DNA of 64,000 nt from Mesobacillus subterraneus (lineage in GTDB: Bacteria; Bacillota; Bacilli; Bacillales; Cytobacillaceae). The position numbers were made by a program, and so were the translations under genes. Shown piece after piece: positions 58,409 through 64,000 of this stretch; the first letter of the stretch is position 1; the number at the start of each line of letters is the position of its first letter. Under the pieces are notes generated by a model, which was not told the DNA's origin, did no database searches, and saw only the letters and a program-made list of their open reading frames with translations. The DNA lies in NCBI RefSeq assembly GCF_020524355.2, contig NZ_CP129019.1, positions 3,410,001 through 3,474,000 on the forward strand, in the 5' to 3' direction.

Positions 58409-60310
58409 TTAATATATTTCTTCAAGTCTGGAATACAGCTGGTATCGCTTTGACTCTAAAACTTCTTTTTCAGTGTGGAGCTCCTGGAGCACTGTGAGGT
58501 CGGTCATTTTCGCCATTTGCTGTTCAAGTGTGGCAATCGATTTTTCATGAGTCTCTATTTCTTCTAACAGAGCTTCCTCATCGATCTCAACAACTGGTGA
58601 TTTGACTTTTTCTCGCCGAATGACAGTCCTAGCAGTTTGCGCTGTAACTGAAGATGTAGCCGCATCCTCCCAATGTTTCCGCTTCTCAGCCATTTTCACT
58701 CTCGCGCGGTCATAATTGCCTTCTATTTCCGTCAACTCTCCGCCTTCCAGCCAGTAAACCTTATCAAAAAGCTTATTCAAGAAATAACGGTCATGGGAAA
58801 CGGCGAGCAGCGTACCCTCGAACCCTGCCAGCGCTTCTTCCAGTACTTCTCGTGAATCAATATCCAGATGATTGGTTGGTTCATCAAGAATCAGGAAATT
58901 GAGGTCCTGGTGCATCAACTGGGCCAGGCGCAGTCTCATCCGTTCCCCGCCGCTCAGCTGGGATACTTTCTTAAAAACATCCGGACCATAGAACAAAAAT
59001 CCCGCGAGCACATTACGGGCCTCTCCCTCATTCATTACTACCTCGTTCCGGAATGCATCAAGCACGGTGCCTTCCTGACTGGAAAGCTCCATATGCTGTG
59101 ACAGGTAGCCGATTTTGACATTGCTGCCTTTTCGGACTTCACCCTGGTCAGGGGCAAGATCATCCTGAATGAACTTCAGCAAAGTCGTCTTGCCTGATCC
59201 ATTTTCACCGACAATCGCCGCACGGTCCTGATAGTGAAGCTGAAAATTGATCTTTGAGAAAAGTTCCCTATCTCCAAATGATTTCATGACATCTTTGAAG
59301 ACGAGCACGTCCTTTCCGCTCCGCGCTCCTGTATCCAGCTCGAAATTCATTTTCTTCCTGTTTAAAATCGACCGGTCCAGCTTCTCCATCCTGGCCAGCG
59401 CTCTCTCCATGTTCGTTGCCCTTTTATGGAGGGCCGCACTTGGCGGGGTCGCTCTATTTGCCCAGTCACGCAGACGCTTGATTGCCTCTTTCATTTTCTT
59501 GATTTTGCGTTGCTGCTCTTCAAACGCCTGGAATTCACGCAGTAATTTCGCTTCCTTTTCTTGAATGAATCCACTGTAATTAGCATGATAGAGGTCAATC
59601 TCTCCATCCTCCAGGTCGAGAATTTTCGTTGCTGTTTCATCAAGAAAATAACGGTCATGCGAGATGATCACAACAGTCCCATCGTATTCTTTCAAAAATT
59701 CAGCCAGCCACTCAGCAGCCATAATATCAAGATGGTTTGTCGGCTCATCGAGAAGCAGCAAATCTGGATTCCTAAGCAGACTCAATCCCAAACCTACTTT
59801 CGTTTTCTCACCGCCGCTAAGGCTGTTAAAATTCGAATTAAGCAAGCCCTCAATCTTTAAGCCGTTAGCAATGCGGTCAATATTCGCTTCCATTTCATAA
59901 CCGCCTCCGAGACTGAACTTTTCCTGTAGAACTCCATATTTCGCCAGCAGCCTTTCCAGCTTTAGCGAATCCTCCCCTGCTTCTGCCATCTCGGTTTCAA
60001 GCTGCTTCATTTCCTCCTGAACAGCCAGCAACTTGTCAAACGCCGTTTCCAGGACTCGCCTGGCGGTCATCTCATCCTCATATACTGGAATCTGAGCAAG
60101 GTAGCCGATTTTCAATCCTTTTTTCCAGTGGATCTTTCCTTGATCCGCCTCTTCCATGCCGGCAATCAGTCTCATCAAAGTTGTCTTGCCGCAACCGTTT
60201 GGTCCAACCAGACCAACCGTATCTTTTTCATTTATTTCAAAAGACAAATCCTCAAAAATCAGATTGCCTCCGTACATTTTGCTGATATGGTTAATGCTGC
60301 ATGCTATCAT
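58409..60310 (-). CDS. ABC-F ATPase, possible ribosome protection (antibiotic resistance) protein
   Basis: 633 residues, two ABC domains and no membrane part. Walker A GPNGCGKTTLMRL and GENGSGKTTLLKF; signatures LSGGEKTKVGLGL and LSGGERMRLRLAQ; Walker B DLLLLDEPTNHLDI and NFLILDEPTNHLDI. The interdomain linker (about 240-310) is the P-site tRNA-interaction arm. A C-terminal coiled coil follows. A leader with a small ORF and two terminators suggests drug-induced attenuation, as for vmlR, vgaA or msrA-type genes. The drug class is not predictable, and housekeeping ABC-F homologues exist. Confidence 0.88.
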   Translation of the reverse strand: MIACSINHISKMYGGNLIFEDLSFEINEKDTVGLVGPNGCGKTTLMRLIAGMEEADQGKIHWKKGLKIGYLAQIPVYEDEMTARRVLETAFDKLLAVQEEMKQLETEMAEAGEDSLKLERLLAKYGVLQEKFSLGGGYEMEANIDRIANGLKIEGLLNSNFNSLSGGEKTKVGLGLSLLRNPDLLLLDEPTNHLDIMAAEWLAEFLKEYDGTVVIISHDRYFLDETATKILDLEDGEIDLYHANYSGFIQEKEAKLLREFQAFEEQQRKIKKMKEAIKRLRDWANRATPPSAALHKRATNMERALARMEKLDRSILNRKKMNFELDTGARSGKDVLVFKDVMKSFGDRELFSKINFQLHYQDRAAIVGENGSGKTTLLKFIQDDLAPDQGEVRKGSNVKIGYLSQHMELSSQEGTVLDAFRNEVVMNEGEARNVLAGFLFYGPDVFKKVSQLSGGERMRLRLAQLMHQDLNFLILDEPTNHLDIDSREVLEEALAGFEGTLLAVSHDRYFLNKLFDKVYWLEGGELTEIEGNYDRARVKMAEKRKHWEDAATSSVTAQTARTVIRREKVKSPVVEIDEEALLEEIETHEKSIATLEQQMAKMTDLTVLQELHTEKEVLESKRYQLYSRLEEIY

Positions 60311-60373
60311 TATTTTTTCCTCCTATTAACGATCCCCCTTTTCACCAAATGCACCCCGGTTTGTTTTATAAAC

Positions 60374-60410
60374 GAAAAAAAGCCAGGGGCAGATGGCTCT
60401 GCTCCTGGCT
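60374..60410 (-). terminator. Leader terminator B, proximal to the ABC-F gene
   Basis: On the - strand AGCCAGGAGCAG and CTGCCCCTGGCT arms (60410-60381, one mismatch) are followed by seven T (60380-60374). It lies 64 bases upstream of the start codon. Confidence 0.85.
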
Positions 60411-60429
60411 CCAGCAATCAAAGTGAATA

Positions 60430-60455
60430 CAAAAGGAGGGCAAAAGAGCCCTCCC
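60430..60455 (-). terminator. Leader terminator A
   Basis: On the - strand GGAGGGC (60454-60448) and GCCCTCC (60441-60435) with a 6-base loop, then TTTTG. Confidence 0.75.
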
Positions 60456-60474
60456 CATTCACCGAAGCTTGCAA

Positions 60475-60630
60475 TTAAGCGGGAAAAGAGATGATCCTAC
60501 CGTTTGTATTTGATATTGAACTGTTAAAAAAGGGCATACGTATCCCGTTGACAGCTGCAACAGCAAATTTTGCACGACAAAAATAAAGGAATTCATTCCA
60601 AAATCCGCGTACAAAAACAGCCTTGATCAT
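60475..60630 (-). CDS. Leader peptide of the ABC-F gene, 51 aa
   Basis: ATG 60630 follows a near-perfect GGAGGTGAAAAGAG site. The peptide starts MIKAVFVRGFWNEFLYFCRA and ends RIISFPA, 20 bases before terminator A. Its start region GAAAAGAGATGATC (60638-60625) is exactly complementary, over 14 bases, to the sequence near its own end (60496-60483). Ribosome position on this ORF could thus decide folding. It is likely regulatory rather than functional as a protein. Confidence 0.7.
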   Translation of the reverse strand: MIKAVFVRGFWNEFLYFCRAKFAVAAVNGIRMPFFNSSISNTNGRIISFPA

Positions 60631-60664
60631 CTCTTTTCACCTCCGTTCAATAATAATTAATTTC

Positions 60665-60693
60665 ATTTTACAATTACCTATTTAATTTAGCAA
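60665..60693 (-). promoter_or_regulatory. Promoter of the ABC-F leader
   Basis: TTGCTA (60693-60688), 17-base spacer, TAAAAT (60670-60665). Transcription would begin near 60658, giving a 5' leader of about 348 bases. Confidence 0.7.
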
Positions 60694-60902
60694 GTTTTTC
60701 CTGAAACGTTCATGGAATGAAGAATTTCATTTTTTTATCATTCAGTCACTGATTCAAGTTAATCAAACATATTATTAATTCTGGTTCAGTTCCATCACCC
60801 TGGTATTTTCTCAATTTTTCCCATTATGAATATCTTTTAGATAAAGCGTTTAAGCAAGCTTGGACTGCGGGTAATGGATAACTAACGAAGGAGTGGGTGG
60901 AA

Positions 60903-61098
60903 ATGCTTAGACAACTGGAACTTTCTGATTACCAGCTCTGGATGTGCAAAAAAGATAAAGGAAAAGTTAGCTGAAAAGCATAACTATATAAATAGCGCTT
61001 CCCATTATCCAAATGAGTTTGAAGAACGGGAAGTCATATCCATTGCGTTAAGCGAAATGCTTATGAAGTTAGATGTAATCGATAAGAAAGCAAATTAA
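60903..61098 (+). pseudogene. Spo0E-like small protein, frameshifted
   Basis: ATG 60903 (GAAGGAG 9 bases upstream) reads MLRQLELSDYQLWMCKK; the zero frame then stops at TGA. Dropping one A of the A6 run at 60948-60953 continues as IKEKLAEKHNYINSASHYPN to TAA 61096-61098, 64 residues in all, resembling Spo0E-family Asp phosphatases that dephosphorylate Spo0A~P. The match is by pattern only. The upstream 240 bases contain nothing I can name. Confidence 0.5.
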
Positions 61099-61104
61099 GA
61101 TTTA

Positions 61105-61137
61105 ATAGGGGCCGCCTGGGCCTGGCCTCTTTTTGTT
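61105..61137 (+). terminator. Terminator of the Spo0E-like gene
   Basis: AGGGGCC (61107-61113) and GGCCTCT (61124-61130, G-U at one place), then TTTTG. Confidence 0.75.
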
Positions 61138-61252
61138 TTATCGATTAAATGAACCTGAGACTTGTTTTATTGACTCAAATAATCTTGAGAATTGTTTTAT
61201 CGACTCAAATAATCTTGAGAATTGTTTTATCGATTCAAATAATCCTGAGACG
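61133..61252. repeat. 30-bp tandem repeat, four copies
   Basis: TTGTTTTAT-type units begin near 61132, 61162, 61192 and 61222 (period 30), with CGACTCAAATAATCTTGAGA between them. It reaches into the 3' end of the 60-residue gene; 30 bp is 10 codons, so spurious frames run through. Confidence 0.8.
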
Positions 61253-61409
61253 AATCTTTCTTTCTCAGCTCTGCGAGGATTTCATTCAACGTTGCTTCCT
61301 GTCTTTTCGTGCTCATTACCAGCATGACAAAAAGCACAATTAGAACGATTGGCACTCCGATTGACAACAATACCCCAAAAAGACCGAACAAACCTAATAA
61401 TGGCTCCAT
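61227..61409 (-). CDS. Small single-TM protein next to liaR
   Basis: 60 residues: hydrophobic segment at about 3-32 (GVPIVLIVLFVMLVM), then a charged helix (KRQEATLNEILAELRKKDSS). It starts 17 bases after liaR and may be the last gene of the lia operon. The final codons run into the 30-bp repeat. Function unknown. Confidence 0.65.
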   Translation of the reverse strand: MEPLLGLFGLFGVLLSIGVPIVLIVLFVMLVMSTKRQEATLNEILAELRKKDSSQDYLNR

Positions 61410-61426
61410 AAAGAGTCCCCCCTGTG

Positions 61427-62059
61427 TTATTTTACGATTGAATGTCTGAATGCATAAATGACAGCCTGGGTGCGATCTTGCACCTGCAGCTTGCTTAAAA
61501 TATTGCTGACATGCGTCTTCACGGTTTTCAATGCGATGAATAGCTCATCTGCGATTTCTTGGTTTGTTTTTCCTTCGGCAATCAGCTTTAAGACTTCCAT
61601 CTCGCGCTCTGTCAGCTCTTCGTGCAGTTCAACATTGTTTTTCTGACGCATTTTCATCATCATCTTGCCCGTTACTTCTGGCTCGAGCACCGGCTGCCCT
61701 GAGTATGTAACTCTTACCGCATTAGCGATTTCACTGGCTTTCGATGTTTTCAGCATATAGCTCGTCGCACCGGCTTCGAGCGCAGGATACACTTTTTCAT
61801 CATCAAGGAAACTGGTCACAATGATAATTCTTGCTTCAGGCCATTGTTCGATGATCTGTTTTGTCGCCTCGATTCCGTCCATTTCCTTCATGACCAGATC
61901 CATGAGGATGATATCCGGACGCAGTTCAAGCGTCATCTCGACTCCTGTCTTCCCATTATCCGCTTCCCCGATCACCTCAATATCCGGCTGAGCTGATAAA
62001 TAAGAAGAAACTCCAATCCGCACCATTTCGTGGTCATCTACAAACACAACTTTAATCAT
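61427..62059 (-). CDS. liaR: Response regulator LiaR
   Basis: 210 residues. Receiver: [14 protein letters not shown] with the acidic pair, phospho-Asp in [13 protein letters not shown], Lys in [10 protein letters not shown]. LuxR-type [39 protein letters not shown]. It activates envelope-stress genes on phosphorylation by LiaS. ATG 62059 overlaps the liaS stop. Confidence 0.94.
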   Translation of the reverse strand: MIKVVFVDDHEMVRIGVSSYLSAQPDIEVIGEADNGKTGVEMTLELRPDIILMDLVMKEMDGIEATKQIIEQWPEARIIIVTSFLDDEKVYPALEAGATSYMLKTSKASEIANAVRVTYSGQPVLEPEVTGKMMMKMRQKNNVELHEELTEREMEVLKLIAEGKTNQEIADELFIALKTVKTHVSNILSKLQVQDRTQAVIYAFRHSIVK

Positions 62060-63099
62060 TCTTCTCACCCGCCACCACTAATATTGGAACCTTGACCTCA
62101 AGTCTGGTCCCTTTATTTTCTACACTGACAATCTTCAATGTACCGCCGATTTCCCCGGCACGTTCATGCATATTCTGGAGGCCATATGATCCTGCTTTTG
62201 TTTCTTCTACGCTAAAACCAATACCATCATCAACCACGCGCATAATCACTTTATCATCACGCTTGATCAACAATACTTCGAGCTCTTCTGCTTTTGCATG
62301 GCGAAGCGTATTCGAAACAGACTCCTGAAGGATGCGGAATAAGTGGTCTTCGACTCCTTTATCCAACGGAAACGGCTCGACCTTCCACTTGATATTCATG
62401 GTGACTTTTTGTCTTAATTCGATTAACAGCTCCTCGATTCCTTCCTGCAGGCATTTCCCTTTCAAGGCAACCGGCCGCAAATGCAAAAGCAACGCTCTCA
62501 TTTCGAGCTGCGACTGATGAATCATTTCCTCAACCATTTTCAATTGCTTCGCTTCTCGTTCCTCTGACGGACCCTTTGTTTCATTGATTGCGGACATCAG
62601 CATCGATGCCGCAAAAAGCTGCTGGCTGACCGAATCATGCAATTCCCTGGGCAAGCCTGTTGCGCTCCTGCGAAATGATTTCCTGAATCCGCGACTCTTG
62701 CTCCTCTGCTTTTTCAGTCGCAAGTCTCTGTGACAACATTGCTTTTTCAGAGATTTGCTTATGCAGCTTGCCGACTCTTTTCGAAATCGATGAAATTTCC
62801 GCGTATGCCTGATTCTGTTCAATCTCAGGCTCCTGTCCTTCCTCCAGCTGAAATAGCCAGTTGTCAACCGTACCGAATTGTTTCCTCCAGTAGGTTCCTG
62901 ACAACATACCGAAAGCAACGCCCAACACGACACTAATGCTGAAGGTGAAAATAATGAAAGGAATATCCATCAGCTCACGGTTCCACAGATCAGAAAGCTT
63001 CGCCACGGGAAAAACAAACACAAAAGACACAGTCACCGCTATGAATAAAATAATCCCGAGGGTCAAGCCCCATAAGATTTGGCGCATAGCTGTCGTCAT
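62052..63099 (-). pseudogene. liaS: Sensor kinase LiaS, frameshifted at the phospho-acceptor site
   Basis: Frames 63099 onward and 62933 onward overlap. Two transmembrane helices (about 8-30 and 44-66) flank a short loop, typical of LiaS intramembrane sensors. A HAMP-like coil follows, then the HisKA_3 motif (L-ARELHDSVSQQLFAASML). One extra base (T at 62648, A on the - strand) breaks the frame between RNRLA and ELHDSV. C-terminal HATPase: VIMRVVDDGIGFSVEETK and GSYGLQNMHERA. LiaS responds to cell-wall antibiotics. The gene between intact liaF and liaR suggests that the indel may be artefactual. Confidence 0.88.
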
Positions 63100-63830
63100 A
63101 TCCGTTTCACCTCGATATTACCAACAAGCATCAAGGTGAAAATCTTAACCTTTTGTTCTGCTTCGTCATAGCCTGGTGTCTGTAAATACAGACTCTGGTT
63201 CAGCACCCTTCCTTCCTCATGCTCAAATACTTCAGCAGACCCAATGACTGACGAATGCCGGAGGGTGACCTCTAAATCATATGGCACATACACTTTTACA
63301 TTGCCAATGATATTACGGATAAAAATAACTGTTTCTCCCTTTGGCAGCACCGTCAGGCTCAGGTCAAGCACACTGTCGCCAATCCCGGTCTGGATATTGA
63401 CATCGTTCCATTCATATACATGAGACGGCGTTTCCTGATGGCCAAACAGACGATTTTTAAAAAGAGGAGGCTTTTCAATCAGCATTTCCTTCCTGACTTC
63501 TTTTTCAGGCTCCTGTAAAACTGGCGTGATCACTTCTGGCTTCTTTTTCGACTGTGCAAATTGATAGGCAAGATAGATCAGCACCGCCAATAAGAAAAAC
63601 CTGAACGTCATCATGCTGAAAACACTGCTCAGGAAAAAGAACAAACCTACCCAGAACAATAGCTTTCCAGATTTCTTAGGCATTAAAGAGCGACCGAAAT
63701 AAACCATCGCTCCGCTCGCAAGAAGGGAGAAAATCAGTCCTTCGTTAAAAAATGAAACTTCGAGCAAAAGCAAAATAAGTCCTGTAATAACAATCCAGCT
63801 TACATAATCATTCTTCATGTTGTTCAACAT
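63096..63830 (-). CDS. liaF: LiaF, negative regulator of LiaRS
   Basis: 244 residues: four transmembrane segments in the first 90 residues, then a cytoplasmic beta-rich C-terminal domain (IQTGIGDSVLDLSLTVLPKG, then IIGNVKVYVPYDLEV), the cell-wall-active antibiotics response region. It inhibits LiaS. GGGAGG precedes ATG 63830. It overlaps liaS by 4 bases; the unit is liaF-liaS-liaR. No liaIH precedes it within the window. Confidence 0.9.
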   Translation of the reverse strand: MLNNMKNDYVSWIVITGLILLLLEVSFFNEGLIFSLLASGAMVYFGRSLMPKKSGKLLFWVGLFFFLSSVFSMMTFRFFLLAVLIYLAYQFAQSKKKPEVITPVLQEPEKEVRKEMLIEKPPLFKNRLFGHQETPSHVYEWNDVNIQTGIGDSVLDLSLTVLPKGETVIFIRNIIGNVKVYVPYDLEVTLRHSSVIGSAEVFEHEEGRVLNQSLYLQTPGYDEAEQKVKIFTLMLVGNIEVKRI

Positions 63831-63917
63831 GCTGGTTCCTCCCTTCCTCTAGATTTATTTTAAAAATGGAATACACATGATAGAGGATTGGTAATATGAA
63901 GTCCTTTCGAGGTGATA

Positions 63918-63946
63918 CTCAAAAGGCGCAGGTGCCTGCGCCTCTA
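63918..63946 (-). terminator. Hairpin upstream of liaF
   Basis: AGGCGCAGG (63924-63932) and CCTGCGCCT (63935-63943) with a 2-base loop; only TTTT on the - strand. It may end a - strand gene outside the window. Confidence 0.45.
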
Positions 63947-64000
63947 TAGAATACCATGTTTTGCCTATTAAATAGTATGTGATTCTTTACTTTTAAACTC

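Noticed and set aside
61133..61327. Plus-strand ORFs with CFIDSNNLEN-like repeats
   Set aside because: They arise from the 30-bp repeat and run antisense into the small membrane gene; no ribosome site.

Overview
The window is a chromosomal segment of a Gram-positive, spore-forming bacterium of the family Bacillaceae. The evidence is the gene set (LiaFSR envelope-stress system, SpoVB-type flippase, Spo0E-like protein, DUF3243, DUF1992, cytochrome bd with Rex-like sites, M29 aminopeptidase), the AGGAGG-type ribosome binding sites and the intergenic repeats. The genus cannot be fixed from the sequence alone.

Layout. 1-8050 is host DNA: the end of a chemotaxis receptor, four 123-bp tandem repeats, a DUF1992 gene, an SSS-family symporter, cydAB with Rex-like and Fnr-like sites upstream, and a peroxiredoxin whose peroxidatic cysteine codon is an in-frame TGA followed by a SECIS-like hairpin, so probably a selenoprotein. 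8051-43466 is a cos-type siphovirus prophage of about 35.4 kb, inserted in a DUF74 (YbjQ-type) gene. The two gene halves lie outside a shared 16/17-bp core, and a large serine recombinase sits at the right end. 43.7-64 kb is host DNA again: a Nudix-GNAT fusion, topB, an MFS exporter, an M29 aminopeptidase, acylphosphatase, mscL, a BI-1 protein, two paralogous 34-codon ORFs, a CorA transporter, a flippase, an ABC-F ATPase behind an attenuator-like leader, and liaFSR.

Prophage organisation, right to left. An immunity region has serine integrase, ImmA-like protein and CI-like repressor on the + strand, a shared control region with four 17-bp operators, and Cro on the - strand. The early - strand operon holds many small genes, a DnaD-like initiator with internal helically phased iterons (probable origin), PcfK/PcfJ-like proteins, a DUF3102 protein and an antirepressor. 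An ArpU-type late regulator and a short tyrosine recombinase follow. Next come HNH, terminase, portal, protease, capsid, connectors, tail tube, tail chaperones with a -1 slippery site, tape measure, Dit, tail-tip protein, XhlA, holin and amidase. Between the lysis genes and attL lies an accessory region: a + strand cargo block with a STAS/GHKL-ATPase plus DUF4325 pair, and a - strand cluster of ribbon-helix-helix-like proteins with tandem palindromic operators.

Caveat. Six genes (tape measure, DUF3102, integrase, BI-1, Spo0E-like, liaS) each carry a single-base indel that breaks an otherwise intact frame, four of them in or beside homopolymers. Three are host genes, so residual sequencing error is a serious alternative to gene decay. 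The amber codon in the tail-tip gene is a different kind of lesion.
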